This document shows positions 17,181 to 25,478 of a stretch of 64,000 nt of DNA, one piece after another. The notes under the pieces were generated by a model. It was given only the letters and a program-made list of their open reading frames with translations. It was not told the origin of the DNA and did not search any database. Origin of the DNA: Lachnospiraceae bacterium (GTDB taxonomy: Bacteria; Bacillota_A; Clostridia; Lachnospirales; Lachnospiraceae); the NCBI GenBank assembly GCA_017522685.1, contig JAFWYN010000029.1, positions 62,001-126,000 on the forward strand. Direction: 5' to 3'. The translations under genes and the position numbers were made by a program. Numbering within the stretch: the first letter of the stretch is position 1; every line of letters starts with the position of its first letter.

Positions 17181-17606
17181 TTATGAATTCAGGTAATTTG
17201 TGATATGACCAATACCTTTCCCTATCGCGTATCCACCGCCATAGGCAAAAGCACCAATAATAGCAATCAGAACACATATTAATAAAATATATAGTAGCAT
17301 CAATAGTTTACGTTGTTTATCTGACAAGTTTGAAACAAAGCTATTCCAAATCATCAGAAGATTCCGTGCTTTATAATTTATTGCAACTTCTTCTTTGCTT
17401 GAACCGTTCTCTTCTCCTCTCATTAGATAATCCAAAGAGACTTCAAAATAATCACTCATAAAGAGAAGTCTTGTCATTTCCGGATAAGCCTTGCCATTTT
17501 CCCATTTTGAAATGGATTGTCGGGACACATCCAATAATTCGGCCAGTTCTTCCTGTGATATGTTTTTAGTTTTACGTAATTCAAATAAACGCTCTCCAAA
17601 GGTCAA
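17181..17606 (-). CDS. XRE-family regulator with C-terminal membrane helix
   Basis: The protein has 141 residues. I chose TTG at 17606 because GGAGGG is correctly spaced before it and the product then begins (M)TFGERLFELRKTKNI, as this family usually does; the longer ATG frame starting at 17687 adds 27 unlikely residues. The HTH_3 domain spans about 5-60 (ISQEELAELLDVSRQSISKW). A linker follows, then a membrane helix (about 103-123, LLYILLICVLIAIIGAF) and a Gly-rich tail. Such membrane-tethered regulators often act with a small membrane partner, and here a 51-aa membrane protein follows. The target genes are unknown. Confidence 0.87.
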   Translation of the reverse strand: MTFGERLFELRKTKNISQEELAELLDVSRQSISKWENGKAYPEMTRLLFMSDYFEVSLDYLMRGEENGSSKEEVAINYKARNLLMIWNSFVSNLSDKQRKLLMLLYILLICVLIAIIGAFAYGGGYAIGKGIGHITNYLNS

Positions 17607-17914
17607 GACTATCCCTCCATCAACTTTAATGTTACGATGTATTTTACTATTTGGATATATACAAAAATTCCCTCTCAAAATGTCCAAAAATCAGCCATTT
17701 TCAATGCTTATCAGTACATTTTTGAGGTGTTTTGGACATATATGAAAAAAGTTTTCTCAAATGTCCATGAAATCCCCGGTTTTGTGGATATTTTGAACAT
17801 ATTATTTTCTATATGTCCAATCAGTCCGGAAAAGACGGAATATTGGCCCGATATGTTCATCTTCTTGGACATATCCGTCTGATTTATTTGTATATATCCA
17901 AATTTTTATATTCC
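17607..17914. repeat. Intergenic region with repeated ATGTCCA/TGGACAT words
   Basis: This 308-bp gap lies between aroA and the XRE gene. The heptamer ATGTCCA or its complement TGGACAT occurs exactly five times, in both orientations, at 17680-17686, 17733-17739, 17761-17767, 17813-17819 and 17866-17872. Near matches occur as well (GAACATAT around 17795, ATGTTCAT near 17852). Spacings are irregular (about 28-53 bp), so this is not a CRISPR or simple tandem repeat. No convincing gene or ribosome site is present. The upstream region of the XRE gene must lie in its left part. Confidence 0.6.
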
Positions 17915-19237
17915 TTATGGTAGTAGCCCCTTCACACACGCATCCAAACACTCAAAATAATTCTCAAAGGTCTTCCTGCAGCATCCGGGATTATCAATTT
18001 CAATACTGTCTGCACGCAGTCCGATCAAAGAAAAACCCATAGCCATGCGGTGGTCATCGTAGGTATCTACTAAGGAAGGCTTAGGGTTGCCGGGCCAAAT
18101 GGTGATAGTGGTATCCGTTTCTTCGCAGCGGATGCCCATTTTACGAAGTTCGGTGACGATAGCGTTCATACGGTTACATTCCTGGTAGCGGATATGGCCG
18201 ATGCCGCGGATGGTAGTGGGAGAGTCTGCAAAGGGTGCCAGTGCCGCCAAGGTGATGGCCTGGTCGGAGCAGGCGGACATGTCTGCGTCTACACCATGGT
18301 ATTTGCCTTCTGCAGGCGGGGTTAGCAGGATGCCGTCAGACTCTTTCGTCAAAACTGCCCCCATTTTTTCTAAGATTCGTATAAATTCTACATCCCCCTG
18401 CATGGAATCAAAGGTGATATGTGCTACTTTTACCGGCACACCTAAAATCATACCCAATCCATAAAAATAAGCAGCAGCGGAAGCGTCAGGCTCGATTTGA
18501 TAGTCTAAGGCATTGTATTTCTGACCGGCGGGAATGGTAAAGGTCCGTCCGTCGTCAGAAACTTTCACGGAAACACCAAACTGTTCCATCATCCTACGGG
18601 TGATTTCGATGTAAGCCATACCGTGACTGCCTTCTACCTGAATGGTGAAATCCTTGGGAGAGAGGCAGGAAGCGATAAGAAGCGCACTTAAGAACTGACT
18701 ACTGTGTTCAATATCCACGGAGATTTCCTGTTTGCCGAAACCTTGGCTTTTTAAGGTGAAGGGAAAATATCCTTCCGCCCCTTCATAAATGACCTCACAT
18801 CCCAACTCCTGCAATGAGGTAAGCAGGGGCGCCATGGGACGTTTTCGCATTTGTTCAGAAGCATCCATATGGTAGGTTCCTTCCGAGATTCCCAAGTAAG
18901 CCGTAAGAAAACGGGCTGCGGTACCGGCACTTCCCACATATTGCCAGGCTTCTTGCTTGGGAAGGGGGCCGCCCAGACCGTTGACAGTAACTGTTTTAGC
19001 ATCCTCGTCCACAGTTGTTTCAAAGCCTAAGTCCTGTACACATTTTAAGAAATGTCTGGAATCGTCACTGAATAAAACTCCATGTAAAGTGGTGGTGCCT
19101 TCTGCCAGAGTGGCTAAAAGCAAAGCTCTGTTGGTAATGCTTTTGGAACCCGGCACAGTTACTGAAACAGGGCCGGAAACCGGCTTTCTGGCAATTTCAT
19201 GATATATATTTGACACTTTATAAACAGAATGAACCAT
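17915..19237 (-). CDS. aroA: 3-phosphoshikimate 1-carboxyvinyltransferase (EPSP synthase)
   Basis: The protein has 440 residues from ATG at 19237; AAGGAG lies upstream on the minus strand, and a 24-residue upstream extension is rejected. It carries the family signatures PGSKSITNRALLLATL near the N-terminus, GSAGTAARF, and YDDHRMAMGFSLI near the C-terminus. It transfers the enolpyruvyl group of PEP to shikimate-3-phosphate in aromatic amino acid synthesis, in the cytoplasm. The residues around the PEP site (GSAGTAARF rather than GNAGTA) suggest the bacterial class II type, but that needs an alignment. It is isolated from other aro genes and divergent from the GH8 gene. Confidence 0.94.
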   Translation of the reverse strand: MVHSVYKVSNIYHEIARKPVSGPVSVTVPGSKSITNRALLLATLAEGTTTLHGVLFSDDSRHFLKCVQDLGFETTVDEDAKTVTVNGLGGPLPKQEAWQYVGSAGTAARFLTAYLGISEGTYHMDASEQMRKRPMAPLLTSLQELGCEVIYEGAEGYFPFTLKSQGFGKQEISVDIEHSSQFLSALLIASCLSPKDFTIQVEGSHGMAYIEITRRMMEQFGVSVKVSDDGRTFTIPAGQKYNALDYQIEPDASAAAYFYGLGMILGVPVKVAHITFDSMQGDVEFIRILEKMGAVLTKESDGILLTPPAEGKYHGVDADMSACSDQAITLAALAPFADSPTTIRGIGHIRYQECNRMNAIVTELRKMGIRCEETDTTITIWPGNPKPSLVDTYDDHRMAMGFSLIGLRADSIEIDNPGCCRKTFENYFECLDACVKGLLP

Positions 19238-19374
19238 AATATGTCTCCTTTGAAATCCATACAACATAAGCTGAGTATACGAAATTATGGGACAGATGTC
19301 AAAAGCCAATGGATATTTTTAAAAATATAGCAATATTTGACGGAAAAATAACAAGGGTTAAAGAGAAAAAAAGG

Positions 19375-19403
19375 TTGACATGCTATATAGTAATATATAT
19401 ACA
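19375..19403 (+). promoter_or_regulatory. Promoter of the GH8 xylanase gene
   Basis: TTGACA (19375-19380), a 17-base spacer and TATACA (19398-19403). The -10 box abuts the palindrome at 19403-19418. Confidence 0.65.
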
Positions 19404-19418
19404 TGTAAGCTTTTACAT
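19403..19418. promoter_or_regulatory. Catabolite-response-like operator at the GH8 promoter
   Basis: ATGTAA-GCTT-TTACAT has 6-base exact inverted arms. TGTAAGCTTTTACA differs from the CcpA cre consensus (TGWAANCGNTNWCA) only at the central G. It covers the expected transcription start, which suggests repression by CcpA or another LacI-family protein (inference). Confidence 0.55.
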
Positions 19419-19470
19419 TTTTGCCGCGGGAAGGTTATGAGAGCGGCGGAAACGATGGAGGTATCGGAGT

Positions 19471-20604
19471 ATGATGGAGAAGAAATATCGTAATGTATTT
19501 GTGGAAATGGGAATATCGGAAGAAGCAGTTCAGAAGCGTTTGGAAGAAGTAAAGCAGTTCTTCTTTTATGGCGGAGAGGACAAGCAGGTTTACTATCCGG
19601 TAGGTGAGGACATGGGATACATCATGGACGTGGGAAGTAATGATGTACGTACGGAAGGTATGTCCTACGGTATGATGTTTTGTGTGCAGCTGGATATGAA
19701 GGAAGAGTTTGACCGTTTGTGGAAATGGGCTAAGACCTATATGTACATGGAGGATGGTCTCAACGGCGGTTTCTTCTCGTGGAGCTGTAGTACGGATGGA
19801 AGTAAAAATGATACAGGCCCTGCATCCGATGGTGAAGAATTCTTTGCTATGGCATTGTTTTTTGCATCCCATCGTTGGGGGGACGGAGAAGGCATCTATG
19901 AATATTCCAAGCAGGCCAGAGAGATTCTGCATGATTGCTTGCATAATGGTCGTGGTGGTCGTGGTGAGCTTCCTATGTGGAATTTGGATAACTATCAGAT
20001 TAAGTTTGTTCCTACTTTGGACTTTACAGACCCTTCGTATTTCCTGCCCCATTTCTACGAGCTTTTTGCATTATGGGCTAATGAAGAAGATAGAGAATTC
20101 TGGAAGAAGGCAGCAGATGCAGGTCGTGATTTCTTGGTGAAAACCTGTCATCCGGTGACCGGTTTCAGCCCTGAATACGCAGAGTATGACGGTAGCCCCA
20201 TGAGCAGGAAGTTTGAGTGGATGGGCACAAGACATGACTGGTTCTTCAGTGATTCTTATCGTACCGTAGCCAATATCGGTTTGGACTATGAGTGGTTTGG
20301 CATTGATAAAGGACAGTGTGCGGCAGCCTCTAATATACAGAAATATCTGATTGAATATGCCAGAAAAAATGAATACTATAAATGGTTTATTGACGGTAGC
20401 AAGGCGGAGGAAGAATCCATATACAATATAGCGATTCCTGCAACCGTGGCACAGTCCGTGCTGGCAGCAGGTACCGAGTTTAGTAAGGAATGGGTGGAGA
20501 AATTCTGGAACCTTCCCATGAATGAAGGAAAGTGGCGCTATTATGACAACTGTCTGTATATGTTTGCATTCTTAGCGTTGAGTGGTAACTATAAGATCTG
20601 GTAA
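19471..20604 (+). CDS. GH8 reducing-end xylose-releasing exo-oligoxylanase
   Basis: The protein has 377 residues, with GGAGG nine bases before ATG 19471. It is a single GH8 (alpha/alpha)6 domain without a signal peptide. Expected catalytic residues are E62 (VRTEGMSYG), D120 (GPASDGEEF) and D261 (FFSDSYRT), matching the Rex enzyme of Bacillus halodurans (E70, D128, D263) in order and near-equal spacing. Rex enzymes release xylose from the reducing end of xylo-oligosaccharides in the cytoplasm (EC 3.2.1.156). It is the first gene of the glycan locus and has its own promoter and operator. A terminator follows, so at least part of its transcription ends before the esterase. Confidence 0.92.
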   Translation: MMEKKYRNVFVEMGISEEAVQKRLEEVKQFFFYGGEDKQVYYPVGEDMGYIMDVGSNDVRTEGMSYGMMFCVQLDMKEEFDRLWKWAKTYMYMEDGLNGGFFSWSCSTDGSKNDTGPASDGEEFFAMALFFASHRWGDGEGIYEYSKQAREILHDCLHNGRGGRGELPMWNLDNYQIKFVPTLDFTDPSYFLPHFYELFALWANEEDREFWKKAADAGRDFLVKTCHPVTGFSPEYAEYDGSPMSRKFEWMGTRHDWFFSDSYRTVANIGLDYEWFGIDKGQCAAASNIQKYLIEYARKNEYYKWFIDGSKAEEESIYNIAIPATVAQSVLAAGTEFSKEWVEKFWNLPMNEGKWRYYDNCLYMFAFLALSGNYKIW

Positions 20605-20636
20605 CGATTCATAACCATGCAGCTTTATACAAAACT

Positions 20637-20670
20637 GGCACTTCAAGCTTGCTTGAAAGTGTCTGTTTTT
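20637..20670 (+). terminator. Intrinsic terminator after GH8
   Basis: GGCACTTCAAG (20637-20647) pairs with CTTGAAAGTGTC (20652-20663) with one bulged A and a CTTG loop, followed by TGTTTTT. Confidence 0.75.
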
Positions 20671-20710
20671 AAACTATAGGAAATTGCGCGAGTACAGTAG
20701 TGGAGATTAA

Positions 20711-20762
20711 GGAGAATTGCGAAGCAATTCTCCCAAGCGGATACGCGGGTATCCGCTTTTTT
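20711..20762 (+). terminator. Two tandem hairpins before the esterase gene
   Basis: The first hairpin is GGAGAATTGC-GAA-GCAATTCTCC (20711-20733). The second is AAGCGGATAC-GCGG-GTATCCGCTT (20735-20758) followed by T residues, a canonical intrinsic terminator. Together with the terminator at 20637 they put two termination points between GH8 and the esterase, 37 bp before the esterase start. Confidence 0.75.
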
Positions 20763-20798
20763 ATGAAGCTATATTATATTATTATTTCGGAGGAAATT

Positions 20799-22529
20799 AT
20801 GAGCAATCAATTACAGGGAGGCCCTAAGGCGCCCAAGGATCCAACCAAGAAGCGTAAGGGCTTTTTTATTATGAGAAATAAGTCAGTGGCAGGTTCCCCC
20901 ATGCCGGACGGAACAGGCACCCAGTTCATCTATTTGGACTGCGGTCGTATGATTACCGCCGCAGGTATGGTAGGCAATATTAAGGACAAAAACATTCTGG
21001 ACCTTTTGACAACCGTAGAAGGATTCCGCAAGCTGGTACATAGTATCGGTGTGACCGTGGAATGTGAGAATAAAGAGGAAACCGTAGAGTTTCATTTCCA
21101 AATGTATGGTAAGACGGACCCCTATAAGTCCGGTACCACATTAAAGTTGCCTGTGAAGGCGGACGGTATGGAACAGATATTGCATCTGGAGGAGTGTGAA
21201 TGGTCGGAGGATGATAATATCCCCGGACAGGCACGTTTTGTGTTTGAAAAAGCAGGCACATTGGCTACGGTTGCTGTGAAATTTTATCTTCATGAGGGCT
21301 TTGAGGTGCCTGAGATTGAAGAAGAAAATCCGGTGGATTTCACATCTCCTTATTATCCGGAGATGCTTTCCAAAGCCATTATGCAGACCGGTAATAACTT
21401 CCGTCTGAAGAAGGCCATAGAGAAGGCAAGACGGGGAGAGGATGTAACCATTGCTTTTATCGGTGGTTCCATTACCCAAGGGGCAGGAGCAGTACCCATT
21501 AATACCGAATGCTATGCTTACAAAACCTATAAAGCCTTTTGCGACGTGGTGGGCAAAACCACTGAAGAAAATGTGCACTACATAAAGGCCGGAGTGGGAG
21601 GAACTCCTTCTGAGTTTGGTATGCTCCGTTATGAAAGAGATGTTTTGAGCGAGGGGACTGTGGAACCCGATGTGGTAGTGGTAGAGTTTGCCGTAAATGA
21701 TGAAGGGGATGAGACTAAGGGAGAATGTTATGATTCTTTGGTACGTAAGATATTAAACAACCCCAATAAGCCGGCAGTGATTTTATTGTTTGCCGTATTT
21801 GCCAATGACTGGAATCTTCAGGAACGTTTGGGACCTGTAGGTGTGGCTTATGATTTGCCCATGGTAAGCACCAGAAATACAGTAGTAGAGCAGTTCTACA
21901 AAAAGCCGGGGGAAGGCAGAGTGGTAAGTAAGAACCAGTTCTTTTACGATGTATTCCATCCCACCAGTATCGGTCATACCATTATGGCAGACGGTATCAA
22001 GCACCTTCTGGAAGTGGTGGATAAACAGGAACAGGCATCGGAGGATGTGGATATCAGCAAGATAAATCCTCCACTGGGTGGTGAGTTTGAAAATGTAAAG
22101 CTTCTGGACGGTAAGGCAGTTTATGAAGGTGCAAAGATAGATTGCGGAGATTTCAAGGAGAAGGATGCCGAGCTTCAGGCGGTGGAGCGTAATATGGACC
22201 TGACCCATACGCCGCAGCTTCCTTACAACTGGATGTATCAGGGAGCAAAGGCGGAAGAGGATGCGAAGCCTTTCGCTATGAATATTACTTGTACTGCATT
22301 GCTGTTGATTGCCAAGGATTCTGCTTCTGTGGCAGTGGGGTGTGCGGATGTGTATGTGGACGGAGAAAAGGTGCTTACCTATGATCCTCATCAAGTAGGC
22401 TGGACCCATTGCAATCCTGTGATTGTGTTCCGTGGAAAAGAACGCAGAAGCTATCATGTGGAGGTGCGTATGTGCGAAGGCGATGAGAACAAGGATTTTA
22501 CCATTTTAGGTTTTGGGTACGTGGAGTAA
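20799..22529 (+). CDS. SGNH/GDSL-type hydrolase, probable xylan acetyl esterase
   Basis: The protein has 576 residues from ATG 20799, with CGGAGG upstream. The longer frame from 20700 would run through the tandem terminator hairpins and is rejected. There is no signal peptide. An N-terminal beta-rich region (about 1-205) precedes the SGNH domain: S224 in IGGSITQGAG, G267 (VGGTPSEF), N300 (EFAVNDEG), and D384/H387 in YDVFHPTSIGH. A C-terminal beta domain follows. Context between a GH8 and a GH115 suggests it deacetylates imported xylo-oligosaccharides in the cytoplasm (inference). The terminal domains may bind carbohydrate; the CE family was not determined. Confidence 0.85.
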   Translation: MSNQLQGGPKAPKDPTKKRKGFFIMRNKSVAGSPMPDGTGTQFIYLDCGRMITAAGMVGNIKDKNILDLLTTVEGFRKLVHSIGVTVECENKEETVEFHFQMYGKTDPYKSGTTLKLPVKADGMEQILHLEECEWSEDDNIPGQARFVFEKAGTLATVAVKFYLHEGFEVPEIEEENPVDFTSPYYPEMLSKAIMQTGNNFRLKKAIEKARRGEDVTIAFIGGSITQGAGAVPINTECYAYKTYKAFCDVVGKTTEENVHYIKAGVGGTPSEFGMLRYERDVLSEGTVEPDVVVVEFAVNDEGDETKGECYDSLVRKILNNPNKPAVILLFAVFANDWNLQERLGPVGVAYDLPMVSTRNTVVEQFYKKPGEGRVVSKNQFFYDVFHPTSIGHTIMADGIKHLLEVVDKQEQASEDVDISKINPPLGGEFENVKLLDGKAVYEGAKIDCGDFKEKDAELQAVERNMDLTHTPQLPYNWMYQGAKAEEDAKPFAMNITCTALLLIAKDSASVAVGCADVYVDGEKVLTYDPHQVGWTHCNPVIVFRGKERRSYHVEVRMCEGDENKDFTILGFGYVE

Positions 22530-22547
22530 ACGAAAAGGAGTTAAACG

Positions 22548-25418
22548 GTGAGACTTTCAGATTCTGGTAAAAAAACAGCTATTTTTATAGAGAACGATGC
22601 CTTTGAGGGCGTAAAGCGTGTGGCTGTCAAAGTGGCGGCGGACGTGGAAAAGGTGACAGGTTGTAAGCCGGCGATAGTGAATTCATTGGAAGGATTGGAC
22701 AGAGAAAGTACACAGCTGATTTTTTGTGCCACTGTGGGAAAGAGTGAGTTGTTACCTGCATTGGCAGAACAGGGACTTTCTGTATCAGCAGTAGAAGGAA
22801 AGCGAGAAGTGTATGAAATCAAGCGGTTGTCAGACGCAGAGAGCTTTGCGGAAATGCTGGTCATCTACGGAAGCGACAAGAGAGGCACCATATACGGTAT
22901 GTTCGGTCTTTCTGAGTACATGGGTGTGACACCTCTTTGCTATTGGGGGGATGTGGAGCCGGTGAAAAAGGCTGATTTCGTCATCGACAAGGATATCGAA
23001 GTGATTTCCAAAGAACCAAGCATCCGTTACAGAGGCTTTTTCATCAATGACGAGTGGCCTTGCTGCGGCAACTGGGCCACCAAGCATTTCGGGGACTTCA
23101 ATGCGGATATGTATGAGCATGTGTTTGAGTTCCTGCTTCGTATGAAGGGCAATTATTTGTGGCCGGCCATGTGGAGTGCGTCTTTCCCTCTGGATGGACC
23201 GGGAAGCAAAAACGAGGAGCTGGCAGATATCTACGGCGTGGTCATGGGCTATTCCCATCATGAGCCCTGCTTGCGTGCCAGCGAGGAATGGGACAAGGTA
23301 AGGGGTCCTGAGACCGAGTATGGCAATGAGTGGAATTTCTATACCAACGAAAAGGGTCTGATGAATTATTGGAGGGATGCCCTGAAGCGCAGCGGTAAGT
23401 ATGAAAACCTGATTACCATTGGTATGCGTGGTGAGCGTGACAGCTCCATGCTGGGTGAAAATGCCACTGTGGAAGAGAATGTAAAGCTGTTAATGGATAT
23501 TATCCGTAAGCAGAGACAGCTGATTCGCGAAAATGTAAATGAAAACATAGAGGAGGTTCCCCAGCTTCTGGCTTTGTACAAGGAAGTAGAGGCTTACTTC
23601 TATGGGGATGAGAACATCAAGGGTCTGAAGGACTGGGATGAGCTGGATGGTGTCATCTGTATGCTTTGCGAGGATAATTTCGGACATATGCGTACCCTTC
23701 CTACTGAGGAAATGCGGGGACGTAAGGGCGGCTTCGGTATGTATTATCATTTTGATTATCATGGTGGTCCCATATCCTACGAATGGGTGGATTCCACGCC
23801 CATGTCCAAGACCTGGGAACAGATGTGTATGGCCTATGAGTACGGAATTCAGGATGCCTGGATTGTAAATGTGGGCGATTTGAAGTTCCATGAGGTCCCC
23901 CTGACCTATTTCATGGCACTTGCTTATGACTATGAGAAGTGGGGCTATGGCAATAAGAACAGCTATAGAGAGTATACCATGTTTTGGGCAGAGAAGAATT
24001 TTGCGGGTGTAAGCGAGGAACTGCAAGAGGCTATCGGGAAGGTGCTGACGGATTATATTGATATGAATCATTTGCGCCGTCCGGAATCTTTGAATCCCGG
24101 TATTTACCATGCCTGCGAGAATCTGGAGGCGGATAAAATGCTTGCCAAGGCGGAAACGCTGGAGGGACTTTCTCGGAAAGTATATGAAGCTTTGAACGGT
24201 TCAGATAAAGAAGCTTATTACAGTATGATTCATTTTTCGGCCATGGCCAGTATGAATCTCATAAAGATGCATTTGTATGCGGCAAAGAATGCCTTGTATG
24301 CAAGACAGGGTAAGACCATTGCCAATAAGTACGGTGAATTGGTAAGAGAGTGCATCAAAAAGGACAGAGCGTATTATGATGAGTTTGGAGCCTTCAAGAA
24401 CGGTAAGTGGGATGGCATGCAGATGGCTCAGCATATCGGCTTTACCAAGTGGAATGAGGATGACTGCAGATATCCCGTAATTATGAGTGTGGAGCCAGCA
24501 TATAAGCCCAGACTGAAGGTAAACCGTAAGGACAGTCCTTGGACCGCAGGCAAAAATTACGGTGCACCCATGGCCATTAAGGCGGATGATTTCCGGTATA
24601 TGGGCTGTGAACAAGTGATTATAGAAATCGCCAATGATGGTGTTGGCAGCTTGCATTATGTGGTAGAACCACAGACGGCGGATGCTTCATTGCCTGCATG
24701 GCTGAAAGTCAGTGCCATGGAAGGTGAGGTTCAGCTACAGGAAGAGTTGGTACTGACCTGTGATAGAAGCAAACTGTCAGGGGAAGAACAGGTAAGGCTA
24801 CTGATTAAGGATGAAGAAACCACGGTGGCAGTGGATGTTAGTGCAAGAAGCATAGAGACGGAAGGCTTGCCGGAGAAGACCTATCTGGAAAAGAAGGGGA
24901 TTATTGCCATGAATGCAGGCAATTTCTTTGAAAAGAAGGATACTCTTAAGGGTGGCTTTGAGGTGCTGGAGGGCTATGGAAAGTATGGTACCGGTGTGAA
25001 GGTATTCCCTTCTACGGCGGTGTTTGCCATGGAGGAGGAGAAGCCGTTTTTGTATTATCGTTGCCTCATAGAAGAAGCCGGGGAATACGAGGCACAGCTG
25101 GTTACAGCACCTACCAATTCCGTGGTAAATAAGCAGAGTGTGAATGTGGCACTGCAGATTAACGGTGGCGAGCAACAAAAGGTAGAACTGGTACCGGCAA
25201 ATTTCAGGGCAGGAGAAAGCAGCGACCCCAGATGGGGAATGGGTGTACTGAATCAGGAAAGAAGAGTTTCCGTGCAGGTAACCTTAGCAGAAGGAATAAA
25301 TACTCTGGGTATCGGAGCACTGGAAGCAGGAGTTGTATTGGAGAGAGTGATTCTCTATAGCAAGAAGGTAAAAAAACCGGAGAACTACATGGGGCCGGAA
25401 GACAGTTACGTAGTTTGA
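22548..25418 (+). CDS. GH115 xylan alpha-1,2-glucuronidase
   Basis: The protein has 956 residues, starting at GTG 22548 after AAGGAG. Family hallmarks follow in order: YGSDKRGTIYGMFGLSEYMG, then RYRGFFINDEWPC, MKGNYLWPAMW, and GYSHHEPCL. A catalytic central domain and C-terminal beta domains (from about 690) fit the usual 850-1000 residues of GH115. These enzymes remove glucuronic or 4-O-methylglucuronic acid side chains from xylan or xylo-oligosaccharides. No signal peptide is visible, so it acts in the cytoplasm on imported oligosaccharides. It lies 18 bp after the esterase, clearly the same operon. Confidence 0.93.
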   Translation: MRLSDSGKKTAIFIENDAFEGVKRVAVKVAADVEKVTGCKPAIVNSLEGLDRESTQLIFCATVGKSELLPALAEQGLSVSAVEGKREVYEIKRLSDAESFAEMLVIYGSDKRGTIYGMFGLSEYMGVTPLCYWGDVEPVKKADFVIDKDIEVISKEPSIRYRGFFINDEWPCCGNWATKHFGDFNADMYEHVFEFLLRMKGNYLWPAMWSASFPLDGPGSKNEELADIYGVVMGYSHHEPCLRASEEWDKVRGPETEYGNEWNFYTNEKGLMNYWRDALKRSGKYENLITIGMRGERDSSMLGENATVEENVKLLMDIIRKQRQLIRENVNENIEEVPQLLALYKEVEAYFYGDENIKGLKDWDELDGVICMLCEDNFGHMRTLPTEEMRGRKGGFGMYYHFDYHGGPISYEWVDSTPMSKTWEQMCMAYEYGIQDAWIVNVGDLKFHEVPLTYFMALAYDYEKWGYGNKNSYREYTMFWAEKNFAGVSEELQEAIGKVLTDYIDMNHLRRPESLNPGIYHACENLEADKMLAKAETLEGLSRKVYEALNGSDKEAYYSMIHFSAMASMNLIKMHLYAAKNALYARQGKTIANKYGELVRECIKKDRAYYDEFGAFKNGKWDGMQMAQHIGFTKWNEDDCRYPVIMSVEPAYKPRLKVNRKDSPWTAGKNYGAPMAIKADDFRYMGCEQVIIEIANDGVGSLHYVVEPQTADASLPAWLKVSAMEGEVQLQEELVLTCDRSKLSGEEQVRLLIKDEETTVAVDVSARSIETEGLPEKTYLEKKGIIAMNAGNFFEKKDTLKGGFEVLEGYGKYGTGVKVFPSTAVFAMEEEKPFLYYRCLIEEAGEYEAQLVTAPTNSVVNKQSVNVALQINGGEQQKVELVPANFRAGESSDPRWGMGVLNQERRVSVQVTLAEGINTLGIGALEAGVVLERVILYSKKVKKPENYMGPEDSYVV

Positions 25419-25478
25419 AAGACAGTGCCATGGGGGAACCTGTGGCATTGAATTGTTTGGAGAATAAGGAGGAAATAT

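Noticed and set aside
17680..17872. Possible CRISPR array from the repeated word
   Set aside because: Repeats are only seven bases, in both orientations and irregularly spaced; no cas genes are present.
17637..17882. 81-codon open frame in the ATGTCCA region, and a second at 17491-17745
   Set aside because: No ribosome site, overlap with the XRE gene or the repeat words, and no recognisable family.
20700..20798. Upstream extension of the esterase gene to 20700
   Set aside because: It would translate through two hairpins including an intrinsic terminator, while ATG 20799 has a strong ribosome site.
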